The position numbers and the translations under genes are program-made. Below the pieces are notes generated by a model, which saw only the letters and a list, made by a program, of their open reading frames with translations, did no database searches and had not been told where the DNA came from. Positions 1 through 8,119 of a DNA stretch of 64,000 nucleotides are shown here, in pieces (position 1 is the first letter of the stretch; each line of letters begins with the position of its first letter). Origin of the DNA: Bog-756 sp963812885 (lineage in GTDB: Bacteria; Actinomycetota; Acidimicrobiia; Acidimicrobiales; RAAP-2). The stretch spans positions 124,001-188,000 of the forward strand of contig CAWEWZ010000012.1 of assembly GCA_963812885.1 (NCBI GenBank), given 5' to 3'.

Positions 1-18
1 GGCGAAGGGCATGTCGGC

Positions 19-1029
19 TCAGGGGCCGGTCGGGGAGAACCGGATGTCGAGTGAGCGGAGATAGGTATGCAGTCCGGCATCCTGGACGGGGACCAGGTAG
101 GCCGGACGGTCCGACTCGTTGTGATGGCTGTGCCACAGGCCCGGTGGGGTGACGAAGGCGCCGCACGGCTCCCAGTCCACCCGCTGGGGATCGACGATGG
201 CGCCCTCCGCATCCAGCCGCGACCCGATCAGTGAGTAGCAGCCCGACGAGCACTCGGTGATGAGGTCGACGGCCGCGCTCTGATGGCGGTGCGGCCGCTG
301 GACCCGCCCGGCGGGCAGGACGCCGACCATGGCCCACAGCGTGTGGGTGGCGGTGAGGGTCTGCGGGGTGGACCGGTTGCCGAGGAGCACGCTGACCCGG
401 CTGCGGAGGAGGGCCTCCGGATCGCGCTCCACCTCGGCCAGCCGGGCCCGGGCCTCGCCGCCGTCGAACCGGGTGGGCTCGAAGCGGGCCTCGGTGGCCG
501 TCGCTCCCAGGTAGCCGAGGAGTGGGGCGTCGGTCACCCGGTACAGGAGCACGCCGGCCGGGTCGGAGGAGTCGGCGGTGTGCACGGTGGTGCACCCGGC
601 CGGCAGGGTCAGGACGTCGCCCTGCTCCCACTGCATCCGGGCCGAGGTCGTCCCCTCCGACGGCGACGACCGTTCGATGTCGCTGTGTCCCCGCCCCCGG
701 AGGCAGTAGTAGAGCTCGCTGGTGGCGTCGGGGACGGTGGCCAGTCGATCACCCGGGCCGATGACCACGAACGAGGCCAGGAGACCGGGGCTGGTGGCCG
801 GATAGGGGACGCCGAGCGCCCCGGAGAGATCGAGGGGGATGATGCGGGAGGTGGACCCGGCGTGGAGCCCGGGTGAGAACCGGTGGACCGGGACCGGGGT
901 GATCGTCCCCGCCTCCAACGGATCGGCGGCGGCGGAGTACTCGTAGAAGACCGCGTCCCCGGTCCAGTCCTCGGCCGCCTCGCCGAGGAGGACCGCCGGA
1001 CCGCGCTGGTCGTCGGATCGATCGCTCAT
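19..1029 (-). CDS. Bicupin-domain protein (gentisate dioxygenase-like fold)
   Basis: About 336 residues. The second half carries a cupin-like histidine cluster (RVQRPHRHQ, then HSHHNES) and the first half a weaker cupin block (ELYYCLRGRGHSDIE, then GDVLTLPAGC), so two cupin units are likely, as in gentisate or 1-hydroxy-2-naphthoate dioxygenases. Metal-binding histidines are clear only in the C-terminal cupin. I chose ATG 1029 over an upstream in-frame start because GGAGG lies directly before it (ctggaggcATG). It diverges from the thioesterase at 1068. Substrate unknown; a ring-cleavage enzyme or a sugar/acid-binding cupin are both possible. Confidence 0.7.
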   Translation of the reverse strand: MSDRSDDQRGPAVLLGEAAEDWTGDAVFYEYSAAADPLEAGTITPVPVHRFSPGLHAGSTSRIIPLDLSGALGVPYPATSPGLLASFVVIGPGDRLATVPDATSELYYCLRGRGHSDIERSSPSEGTTSARMQWEQGDVLTLPAGCTTVHTADSSDPAGVLLYRVTDAPLLGYLGATATEARFEPTRFDGGEARARLAEVERDPEALLRSRVSVLLGNRSTPQTLTATHTLWAMVGVLPAGRVQRPHRHQSAAVDLITECSSGCYSLIGSRLDAEGAIVDPQRVDWEPCGAFVTPPGLWHSHHNESDRPAYLVPVQDAGLHTYLRSLDIRFSPTGP

Positions 1030-1067
1030 GCCTCCAGTATCGACGAGCGAGCGGGAGGTAGCGTCAC

Positions 1068-1481
1068 ATGGTGCCTGATCAGCGGATCCAAGTCCCACCC
1101 AACTGCGAGCTGACCCTCGGGATGACCTGTATCGACAAGGCGGTACCGGGGCGGACGGTGTGGCGGATGCGGGCCGACGAACGCTTCGCCAACCCGGCCG
1201 GCATCATCCAGGGCGGCTTCCTCGGGGCCATGGCCGACTCGGCCATGGGGTCGGCCACCGTCACCTTCGCCCGGGCGGCGGGGAGGAAGGTGTTCTCCTC
1301 CAACGTGGAGATGAAGACCAGCTTCCTGGCGCCGGTCAGGGTCGGCGCCGTCCTCGAGTGCACCGCCTCGGTCGTCTCGGGCGGCAAGAGGGTCGCCTTC
1401 GCCGAGGCCGAGGTGGTGGACGATCGGGGGACGACAGTGGCCCGGGCCAGTTCGACCTATCTGTTCACCGACCGCGGCTGA
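1068..1481 (+). CDS. PaaI-family hotdog-fold thioesterase
   Basis: 137 residues, typical for a single hotdog domain. The helix segment NPAGIIQGGFLGAMADSAMG matches the PaaI/YbgC-like signature (HGG-type loop, here QGG, followed by the catalytic-helix Asp). The C-terminal strands (VEMKTSFLAPVRVG and ASSTYLFTDRG) fit the family. Members hydrolyse acyl- or aryl-CoA thioesters in the cytoplasm; substrate not predictable. Start GTG/ATG choice is not strongly supported by a ribosome site. Divergent from the cupin gene. Confidence 0.75.
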   Translation: MVPDQRIQVPPNCELTLGMTCIDKAVPGRTVWRMRADERFANPAGIIQGGFLGAMADSAMGSATVTFARAAGRKVFSSNVEMKTSFLAPVRVGAVLECTASVVSGGKRVAFAEAEVVDDRGTTVARASSTYLFTDRG

Positions 1482-1615
1482 GCGCCCGGCGAGCGGCTCC
1501 GGTCCGGCCCCGTCGATCAGTCGGTCGGTGGAGGCTGGCTAGAGTTGGGGCCATCAACCAGCAGGTCGGGGCCAGGCACGGTGCCGGCCGGATCCTGCCC
1601 AGTCCAAGGAGGACC

Positions 1616-1981
1616 GTGGCCCGAGGTCGAAGTGGCGCAGGAAAGGGACTGGGTGGCCTCCGCACGACCGGGAGCGAGACGCTCCAACTGGTCATCGACT
1701 ACGTCAAGCAGGAGACGCTCGATCCACTCAAGGGATTGGGCCGCTTCATCGCCTTCGGCGTGGCCGGATCGGTGGCCCTGGCCATCGGCCTGGTCATCCT
1801 CTCGGTGGCCTTCCTCCGGTTCCTCCAGACCGAGACGGGGACCACGTTCGCCGGCAACTGGTCATGGGTCCCGTACCTCATCTGCACGGTGGCCGTCGTG
1901 CTGGTGGCCGCCCTCGCCGTGAAGGCAGTGAGCCGGGGACAGGGACGGACCGCCGACGCACCCGACAAGGAGACCCCATGA
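1616..1981 (+). CDS. Small membrane protein, phage holin/actinobacterial Holin-X-like
   Basis: About 121 residues from GTG 1616, which is preceded by AAGGAGGACC, a strong ribosome site; longer in-frame starts lie inside the thioesterase gene and are rejected. Two hydrophobic segments are visible: residues about 40-65 (FIAFGVAGSVALAIGLVILS) and about 80-102 (WVPYLICTVAVVLVAALAV), with a charged C-terminal tail. This resembles the small two-helix proteins annotated as holin superfamily in actinobacteria; there is no phage context, so a lytic role is not implied. Its stop overlaps the next start (ATGA at 1978-1981), indicating co-translation. Confidence 0.65.
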   Translation: MARGRSGAGKGLGGLRTTGSETLQLVIDYVKQETLDPLKGLGRFIAFGVAGSVALAIGLVILSVAFLRFLQTETGTTFAGNWSWVPYLICTVAVVLVAALAVKAVSRGQGRTADAPDKETP

Positions 1982-2190
1982 GCTCACCGACCAAGCCGAT
2001 CACCCGTGACGACATCGAGGCCAAGTTCCGCGAGCTGACCGGGGATGCCTCCGACGAGCTCGAGTCGGTCCGCTCCCAGGCCGTCACCGTGGGTCTGGCC
2101 GTCGGGGTGGCCCTGGTGGCCGTGATCTTCCTGATCGGGCGGCGGAGCGGCCGTCGCCGTTCGGCGGTCGTCGAGGTCCGACGGGTCTGA
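1978..2190 (+). CDS. Small single-pass membrane protein
   Basis: 70 residues from ATG 1978, overlapping the previous stop by four bases. An acidic N-terminal helix (DDIEAKFRELTGD) is followed by one transmembrane segment (VTVGLAVGVALVAVIFLIG) and a very basic tail (RRSGRRRS), giving an N-out/C-in prediction. No family recognised. The tight packing with genes on either side suggests an envelope-associated accessory protein. Confidence 0.6.
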   Translation: MSSPTKPITRDDIEAKFRELTGDASDELESVRSQAVTVGLAVGVALVAVIFLIGRRSGRRRSAVVEVRRV

Positions 2191-2194
2191 GGCC

Positions 2195-2407
2195 ATGGAC
2201 ACCCTGCTGCGCTACATCCAGGTCAAGGCGTTCGGGCGGGGCCTGCGGGGCTACCACAGCGCCTGGGTGGTCGTCGGGGTGGCCGTGTGGATGCTCAACC
2301 GGGCCCGCCATCAGGACGACGTGATCTTCCGCACCAAACTGAAGCCGGGGGAGCGCCTGATCGTGAAGGCGAGCAGCCCGGCTTCGACCAAGTCCTCCGG
2401 CCGCTGA
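2195..2407 (+). CDS. Small conserved-looking protein, unknown function
   Basis: 70 residues starting four bases after the previous stop. One moderately hydrophobic stretch (SAWVVVGVAVWML) suggests a membrane-associated helix, followed by a basic region with a beta-like end (KLKPGERLIVKAS). It ends six bases before the proposed GTG start of trmI, so it belongs to the same transcript. Function unknown. Confidence 0.55.
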   Translation: MDTLLRYIQVKAFGRGLRGYHSAWVVVGVAVWMLNRARHQDDVIFRTKLKPGERLIVKASSPASTKSSGR

Positions 2408-2412
2408 GCGAC

Positions 2413-3225
2413 GTGGGGCCCGATAGGGACCGGAGCATCCTCGGTGCCGGCGAACGGATCCTGCTGGTCGACGCCAAGGAGCGCCGGTACCTCATCACGC
2501 TCCGGCCGTCGGCCTCCTTCCACACCCATGTGGGGATCGTCGAACACGACGACCTGATCGGCATCCCGGAGGGATCCACCGTCCTGGGCAGCACCGGCCG
2601 GCGGTTCCTGGTCGTCCGGCCCACCCTGTCGGACGCCGTGCTCAAGATGCCCCGCGGCGCCCAGGTGATCTACCCGAAGGACCTCGGGGCCATCCTCATC
2701 GAAGCCGACATCGCCCCCGGGATGAAGGTGCTCGAGGCGGGCGTGGGCTCGGGCGCCCTCTCGATGGCCCTGCTCCGGGCCGGGGCCGAGGTCATCGGCT
2801 ACGAGCTCCGCGAGGATTTCGCCGAGCGCGCCCGCAGCAATGTGGCCGCCATGGGGGCGGGGAGCGACCGCTACCGGGTGGAGATCCGTGACGTCTACGA
2901 GGGCATCGCCGAGGAGGGACTCGACCGGATCCTCCTCGACCTTCCCGAACCGTGGCAGGTGCTCCCCCACGCGGCGAAGGCCCTGAGGCCGGGGGGGATC
3001 CTGTGCGCCTACCTGCCCTCCATCAACCAGACCTCACAGCTGCGGGCGGCCCTCGACGACGGCGGGTTCGGGCTGGCCTCCACGCTCGAAGTGCTGCACC
3101 GGACCTGGCACATCGAGCCCCGCTCGGTGCGCCCCGACCACCGCATGGTGGGCCATACCGGCTTCCTGACCACGGCCCGCCTGCTTCTGCCCTTCGAGGA
3201 GCCGACCGGGCCGACCGGGGCCTGA
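2413..3225 (+). CDS. trmI: tRNA (adenine-N1)-methyltransferase TrmI
   Basis: About 270 residues from GTG 2413. It methylates N1 of adenine 58 in the T-loop of tRNA using S-adenosylmethionine. The N-terminal beta domain (GERILLVDAKERRYLITL, then HTHVGIVEHDDLIG) and the Rossmann motif I (VLEAGVGSGALSMALL), followed by the acidic post-I strand (VIGYELREDF) and motif IV (DRILLDLPEPW), are all visible. TrmI lies close to the proteasome ATPase gene in mycobacteria (Rv2118c), and the same neighbourhood is kept here. An upstream in-frame ATG at 2287 would overlap the preceding small gene and adds no recognisable sequence. Confidence 0.9.
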   Translation: MGPDRDRSILGAGERILLVDAKERRYLITLRPSASFHTHVGIVEHDDLIGIPEGSTVLGSTGRRFLVVRPTLSDAVLKMPRGAQVIYPKDLGAILIEADIAPGMKVLEAGVGSGALSMALLRAGAEVIGYELREDFAERARSNVAAMGAGSDRYRVEIRDVYEGIAEEGLDRILLDLPEPWQVLPHAAKALRPGGILCAYLPSINQTSQLRAALDDGGFGLASTLEVLHRTWHIEPRSVRPDHRMVGHTGFLTTARLLLPFEEPTGPTGA

Positions 3226-3245
3226 GCCGGCGACCGGGCTGGGTC

Positions 3246-3482
3246 TCAGCTCTGCTCGATGAAGATGCACTCGCCCGGGCACTCCTCGGACGCTTCGACC
3301 ACCGCGTCCTCGAGGTCGGCCGGCACCGCCGCCATCCCGGCCGAGCCACCGGGTTCGCTCTTGACGTCGGTGTCTTCCTTGACATAGGCCAGACCGTCGT
3401 CGAGCAGGGTGAACACCGCGGGCGCGATCTCCTCGCAGAGGCCATCGCCCGTGCAGAGATCCTGGTCAATCCAGACCTTCAT
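3246..3482 (-). CDS. Small actinobacterial ferredoxin
   Basis: 78 residues from ATG 3482. The N-terminal cluster loop DQDLCTGDGLCEEIAP and the C-terminal ECPGECIFIE are the hallmark of the one-cluster [3Fe-4S] or [4Fe-4S] ferredoxins that feed electrons to oxygenases and cytochrome P450s. The second cluster position of the loop is not a cysteine (GD in place), favouring the [3Fe-4S] form. It is acidic, as usual. It lies antisense to its neighbours between trmI and arc; ferredoxin genes are recurrent near arc in actinobacteria. Redox partner not evident. Confidence 0.88.
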   Translation of the reverse strand: MKVWIDQDLCTGDGLCEEIAPAVFTLLDDGLAYVKEDTDVKSEPGGSAGMAAVPADLEDAVVEASEECPGECIFIEQS

Positions 3483-3722
3483 CAGTGACGTCACTCCTAC
3501 GCTTGTTCTCGTCGGTCCGGGTCGGCGAAGTCCGGCAGCCCCGGCCCCATCCGGGACGCCGAATTCCCGCACCTCGGTCCTCAATGCTATCCGCAACCGA
3601 GGAGTTGGTGACTGACGGTGCGTCAGAAGGCGGAAATTCGACGCCGGTCGGTGACCGGAATGGCGCGTTGAACCTACAGGCGCCGGTGTAGGGTCGCCAA
3701 CAAGGGGTGCAATTCGAGCGAG

Positions 3723-5508
3723 GTGATTCAAACGGTTGATTTCGACGATGGTGCCGACGACCACCGGCAGGGGGACACGGCCGAGGACGACCTCGACGAG
3801 TTGAGGATCCGGGCCCAAGCCGCCGAGGAGGAGGTCACGGTCCTGCGCCGGCGCCTCCAGGAGAGCCCGCGTCGGGTCCAGACCCTCGAGGAGAAACTGC
3901 TCGAGACCAAGGGTCAGCTGGCCCAGGCCATCTCCCAGAACGAGAAGCTCACCTTCACGCTGCAGACGGCCAAGGAGCACGTGGCCAATCTCCGCGAGGA
4001 AGTGGAGAAGCTGACCCAGCCGCCGGCGGCCTACGGGACCTACCTCGGCACCAACCAGGACGGCACCGTCGACGTCTTCTCCGGAGGCCGCAAGATGCGG
4101 GTGTCGCTGCACCCCGACATCGAGATCGACGACCTGCAACGCGGCAACGAGGTCGTGCTCAACGAGTCCCTCAGCGTGATCCTGGCCCGCCAGGGCGAGG
4201 GCTCCGGCGAAGTGGTCGTGCTCAAGGAGGTGCTCGAGGACGGCAGGCGGGCGCTCGTCTTCGGGCGGGCCGACGAGGAGCGGGTGGCCGAGCTGTCCGA
4301 CGCCCTGATCGACGTCAAGCTGCGGGCCGGTGACACCATCCTGATGGAGTCGCGCACCGGTCTGCTGATCGAGAAGCTGGCCCGGCCCGAGGTCGAGGAG
4401 CTCGTCCTCGAGGAGGTGCCCGACGTCACCTACGCCGATGTCGGTGGGCTCGACGATCAGATCGAAGCCATCACCGATGCCGTCGAGCTCCCGTACCTGT
4501 ACCGGGAGCTGTACTCGGAGCACAAGCTCCCCGCGCCCAAGGGCATCCTGCTCTACGGCCCTCCGGGGTGCGGGAAGACGCTTGATCGCCAAGGCGGTGG
4601 CCAACTCGCTGGCCAAGAAGGTGGCCGAGGTGACCGGGAACAACAATGCCCGGAGCTACTTCCTCAACATCAAGGGTCCCGAGCTGCTCAACAAGTACGT
4701 GGGGGAGACCGAGCGGCAGATCCGCCTGGTGTTCCAGCGGGCGCGGGAGAAGTCGGAGGAGGGCGTGCCGGTGATCGTCTTCTTCGACGAGATGGACTCG
4801 TTGTTCCGGACCCGGGGGACCGGCATCAGCTCGGACATGGAATCGACCATCGTTCCCCAGCTGCTGGCCGAGATCGACGGTGTCGAGACGCTCAAGGACG
4901 TCATCGTCATCGGGGCGTCCAACCGCGAGGACCTCATCGACCCGGCCATCCTGCGCCCGGGCCGCCTCGACGTGAAGATCCGGATCGAGCGGCCCAACGA
5001 GGTGGCCGCGGCCCAGATCTTCTCCCGCTACCTGACGCCGGACCTGCCCCTCGATGCGGACGAGGTGCGGACGCTCGGGGGTGGCGACCCGGCCAAGGCG
5101 ACCCAGGCCATGATCGAGTCCACGGTGGCCGAGATGTACCGCAACGACGAGGAGAACCGCTTCCTGGAGGTCACCTACCAGGGTGGCGACAAGGAGGTGC
5201 TGTACTACCGCGACTTCTCCTCGGGAGCGATGATCGAGAACATCGTCCGCCGGGCCAAGAAGCTGGCCATCAAGCGGGCCATCGCCGAGGAGAAGCGGGG
5301 CATCCGCACCGATGACCTGCTGGAGTCGATCCGCCAGGAGTACAAGGAGAACGAAGATCTCCCCAACACCACCAACCCGGACGACTGGGCGAAGATCTCC
5401 GGCAAGAAGGGGGAGCGGATCGTCTATATCCGCACGCTCATCAGCGACCAGGAGGAGACCAAGGGTGGACGGTCCATCGAGCGGGTGGGGACCGGTCAGT
5501 ATCTCTGA
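3723..5508 (+). CDS. arc: Proteasome-associated AAA ATPase ARC/Mpa (frameshifted in Walker A)
   Basis: Hexameric unfoldase that captures pupylated proteins and threads them into the 20S proteasome. In order: N-terminal coiled coil (about residues 20-95) that binds Pup, tandem OB folds (about 100-245), AAA domain with GPPGCGKT Walker A, VFFDEMDSL Walker B, sensor NRED and arginine finger region RPGRLD, ending in GQYL, the C-terminal docking motif for the proteasome alpha ring. Reading breaks at 4581-4584: acgcttgatc has one T too many; removing it restores TLIAKAVA exactly. About 594 residues when repaired, close to the 609 of the mycobacterial protein. GTG 3723 start. The break lies in the most conserved motif of an otherwise perfect gene, so sequencing error is the best explanation. 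Confidence 0.92.
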
Positions 5509-5534
5509 CCACCGGCCGGGATAGGGTCGATTGC

Positions 5535-7028
5535 GTGGCCATCCCCAAGGTCTGTGGAATAGAGACCGAGTACGGCATCCAGGTGATGCACGGCGATCCC
5601 AACCCGATCGCCGCCTCGTCGGTGCTGATCAACGCGTACGCCCACGATGTGGCCCGCCAGCAGACGGGCTGGGATTTCGAGGACGAGGCTCCGGGCAACG
5701 ACGCCCGTGGGTTCGCCCGCGAAGGGGCCATGCCGCCCCAGGTCGAGACCCATCTGGTGAACACGGTGCTGACCAACGGGGCCCGCTTCTACGTCGATCA
5801 CGCCCACCCCGAATTCTCCACCCCCGAGTGCCGTGACGCGCTCGAGTGCCTCCGCTACGACCGGGCCGGCGAGCTCATCCTGACCCGGGCCATGGAGGCG
5901 GCCGACCTGGCCGTGCACGACGGCTCCCGGGTGGTCATCTACAAGAACAACTCGGACGGGAAGGGCAACTCCTACGGGGCCCACGAGAACTATCTGATGG
6001 ACCGGGCCGCCCCCTTCACCCGCATCGTGGCCGGCATCACCCCCCATTTCGTGACCCGCCAGATCTTCGCCGGGTCCGGGAAGGTCGGGGCGGAGACGTC
6101 CACCCACGACGGCCGGCGCGTCGACTTCCAGATCTCCCAACGGGCAGAATTCTTCGAGGAGCAGGTCGGCCTGGAGACCACCCTCAAGCGCCCCATCGTC
6201 AACACCCGAGACGAGCCCCATGCCGACCCGCAGCGCTACCGGCGGCTCCATGTCATCGTGGGCGACGCCAACCTGGCCGAGGTGGCCACCTTCTTGAAGG
6301 TGGGCACGACGTCGCTGGTGCTGGCCATGATCGAGGACGACGTCTCGGGGAGCCGGAGCCTGGCCCTGGCCGATCCGGTGCGGGCCATGCACGACGTGGC
6401 CCTCGACCGGACCTTCACCCTGGCGCTGCCGATGGCCGACGGGTCCACCGCCACCGCCCTCGGTATCCAGTGGGAGCTGTTCTCCCTGGCCCGCAAGTAC
6501 GCCGACGACCGGGGGCTGGAATGCATGGGGGACGAGGACATCGGCGAGGAGGTGCTGCGTCGCTGGGAGTCGGTGCTCCACGGCCTGGAGACCGATCCCA
6601 TGTCCCTGGCCCGCCAGCTGGACTGGGTGGCCAAGCTCCAGTTGATCGAGGCCTACCGCGACCGGCACCACTGCGACTGGGACGACCACCGCCTGGCCGC
6701 CCTGGACCTCCAGTACCACGACCTGCGGCCGTCACGGTCGCTGTTCGCCAGGCTGGACACCGAGCGGTTGGTGGACGAGGACTCGGTGGCGACGGCGGTG
6801 ACCGAGCCGCCCCGGAGGACCCGGGCCTGGTTCCGGGGCCAGTGCCTCAAGAAGTGGCCGTCGGCCGTGGTCACCGCCAACTGGGATTCTCTGGTGTTCG
6901 ACCTGGGCGCGGACCCGCTGCGACGTGTCCCTATGATGGATCCTCTGAAGGGCACGGCCGAGCATGTGGAGGATCTGCTGCAGGTGTGTGCGAGTCCGTC
7001 CGAGCTGTTGGACAGACTGAGCAGCTAG
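5535..7028 (+). CDS. dop: Depupylase/deamidase Dop
   Basis: 497 residues, intact. Dop removes Pup from substrates and, where Pup ends in Gln, deamidates it to Glu. It belongs to the carboxylate-amine ligase (glutamine synthetase-like) fold shared with PafA: N-terminal GIETEYGIQV nucleotide/metal loop, the flexible Dop-specific insertion (about residues 42-68), catalytic Asp near residue 88 in FYVDHAHPEFSTPE, NNSDGKGNSYGAHEN and the RPIVNTRDEPHAD segment. GTG 5535 start is 26 bases after arc. The stop codon lies inside the first unit of a 17-bp tandem repeat that leads to pup. Confidence 0.93.
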   Translation: MAIPKVCGIETEYGIQVMHGDPNPIAASSVLINAYAHDVARQQTGWDFEDEAPGNDARGFAREGAMPPQVETHLVNTVLTNGARFYVDHAHPEFSTPECRDALECLRYDRAGELILTRAMEAADLAVHDGSRVVIYKNNSDGKGNSYGAHENYLMDRAAPFTRIVAGITPHFVTRQIFAGSGKVGAETSTHDGRRVDFQISQRAEFFEEQVGLETTLKRPIVNTRDEPHADPQRYRRLHVIVGDANLAEVATFLKVGTTSLVLAMIEDDVSGSRSLALADPVRAMHDVALDRTFTLALPMADGSTATALGIQWELFSLARKYADDRGLECMGDEDIGEEVLRRWESVLHGLETDPMSLARQLDWVAKLQLIEAYRDRHHCDWDDHRLAALDLQYHDLRPSRSLFARLDTERLVDEDSVATAVTEPPRRTRAWFRGQCLKKWPSAVVTANWDSLVFDLGADPLRRVPMMDPLKGTAEHVEDLLQVCASPSELLDRLSS

Positions 7029-7061
7029 ACAGACTGAACAGCTAGACAGACTGAACAGCTA
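7011..7061 (+). repeat. Three 17-bp tandem repeats across the dop stop codon
   Basis: Units gacagactgagcagcta (7011-7027), gacagactgaacagcta (7028-7044) and an identical copy at 7045-7061. The first encodes the last residues of Dop and its TAG; each later unit carries the same TAG in that frame. The array fills most of the dop-pup gap. It could alter dop-pup transcript spacing or be slippage-prone. Confidence 0.9.
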
Positions 7062-7074
7062 GGGAGAGTAGGGG

Positions 7075-7100
7075 ATGGCTGAACGAGATGGCTGAACGAG
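7075..7100 (+). repeat. 13-bp direct duplication containing the pup start codon
   Basis: The block atggctgaacgag occurs twice in tandem (7075-7087 and 7088-7100). The first ATG lies behind the purine-rich gggagagtagggg but reads only six codons before TGA; the second ATG is the true pup frame. Confidence 0.88.
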
Positions 7101-7285
7101 AACAGAAGAAGAAGACGACGACGACCGAGCGGGCCGACGAGGTGGTGGAGGAGGTTCCCGCCGGGTCGGCCGCCGGCGACAAGTTGAAGGCGGAGCTGGA
7201 CGATCTCCTGGACGAGATCGACGAGGTGCTCGAGGACAACGCCGAGGAATTCGTGCGCAACTACGTGCAGAAGGGCGGCGAGTAG
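7088..7285 (+). CDS. pup: Prokaryotic ubiquitin-like protein Pup
   Basis: 65 residues, charged and largely disordered, with the helical Mpa/ARC-binding segment DELDD-like (KLKAELDDLLDEIDEVLED) and the conserved end EEFVRNYVQKGGE. It ends in Gly-Gly-Glu, so it can be attached by PafA to substrate lysines without prior deamidation, unlike mycobacterial Pup (Gly-Gly-Gln). It lies between dop and prcB, the usual order. The ATG has no clear ribosome site of its own because a 13-bp duplication puts the purine-rich element in front of a decoy ATG at 7075. Confidence 0.95.
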   Translation: MAEREQKKKTTTTERADEVVEEVPAGSAAGDKLKAELDDLLDEIDEVLEDNAEEFVRNYVQKGGE

Positions 7286-7290
7286 CCCCG

Positions 7291-8119
7291 GTGACGCTGC
7301 CGCTGTTTTCGACAACCGACGATCCCGGCCCGGACTTCGCCGGTCTGATGCGCCGGCTGCAGGTCCCCATGCGCTCGACGATGGCGGCCGGGCACGCCGG
7401 GGCGACGCCCGGGTCGGGCGCGGTGGGCCGACGAGTTCCGGCACGGCACCACGGTCGTGGCCCTTCGGTTCGCCGACGGCATCGTGATGGCCGGCGACCG
7501 GCGGGCCACCGAGGGCCACGTCATCGCCCACCGGGCCATGGAGAAGGTCTTTCCCGCCGACCGGTACTCGGCGGTGGCCATCGCCGGCGCCGCCGGGCCG
7601 GCGGTCGAGATGGTCCGGCTCTTCCAGACCCAGCTCGAGCACTACGAGAAGGTCGAAGGTGTGGTGCTGAGCCTCGAGGGGAAGGCCAACCAGCTGGGGC
7701 AGATGGTCCGGGAGCACCTGCCCATGGCCATGCAGGGGCTGGCCGTGGTCCCGCTGTTCGCCGGGTACGACCTGGCCCGCGGCACCGGCCGCATCTTCAC
7801 CTATGACGTCACCGGGGGCCACTACGAGGAGACCGAGCACAACGCCACCGGGTCCGGTGGCCGCGATGCCCGCACGACCATCAAGCTCGGCTACCGGCCG
7901 GGGATGGCCCGCGACGATGCCGTGGAGCTGGCCATCGAGTCGCTGTACGAAGCGGCCGACGAGGACTCCGCCACCGGCGGTCCCGACCTGATCCGGGGGA
8001 TCTATCCGCTGGTGGCCACCGTCACCGCCGACGGTTTCGCCACCGTGCCCGAGGACGAGGTGGCCGAGCGGTTCGCCGCCCTCATCGAGCGGCGCAGGAC
8101 GGAGGGCCGGCAGCCATGA
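7291..8119 (+). CDS. prcB: 20S proteasome beta subunit PrcB (frameshifted in propeptide)
   Basis: Catalytic subunit of the proteasome core. GTG 7291 opens VTLPLFSTTDDPGPDFAG, a normal PrcB propeptide start; the frame then slips by one base somewhere in 7399-7425 (for example an extra G in the GGGG at 7399-7402), after which the mature sequence continues from HGTTVVALRF. The active-site Thr follows the Gly of HGTT; GDRRAT and the catalytic Lys of AMEKVF are present, as is the C-terminal SATGGPDLIRGIYP block. About 275 residues when repaired. The stop overlaps prcA (ATGA, 8116-8119), ensuring equal translation. The slip is upstream of the mature enzyme, so error is likelier than inactivation. 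Confidence 0.92.

Noticed and set aside
4581..4584. Programmed ribosomal frameshift in arc
   Set aside because: No conserved slippery heptamer or downstream structure evident, and many other genes here show similar one-base breaks.
3246..4646. A 466-residue minus-strand frame joining ferredoxin to sequence opposite arc
   Set aside because: Only the last 78 residues are ferredoxin; the rest is antisense to arc. Start placed at 3482.
5496..6719. Long minus-strand open frame opposite dop
   Set aside because: Antisense shadow of dop without ribosome site or motif.
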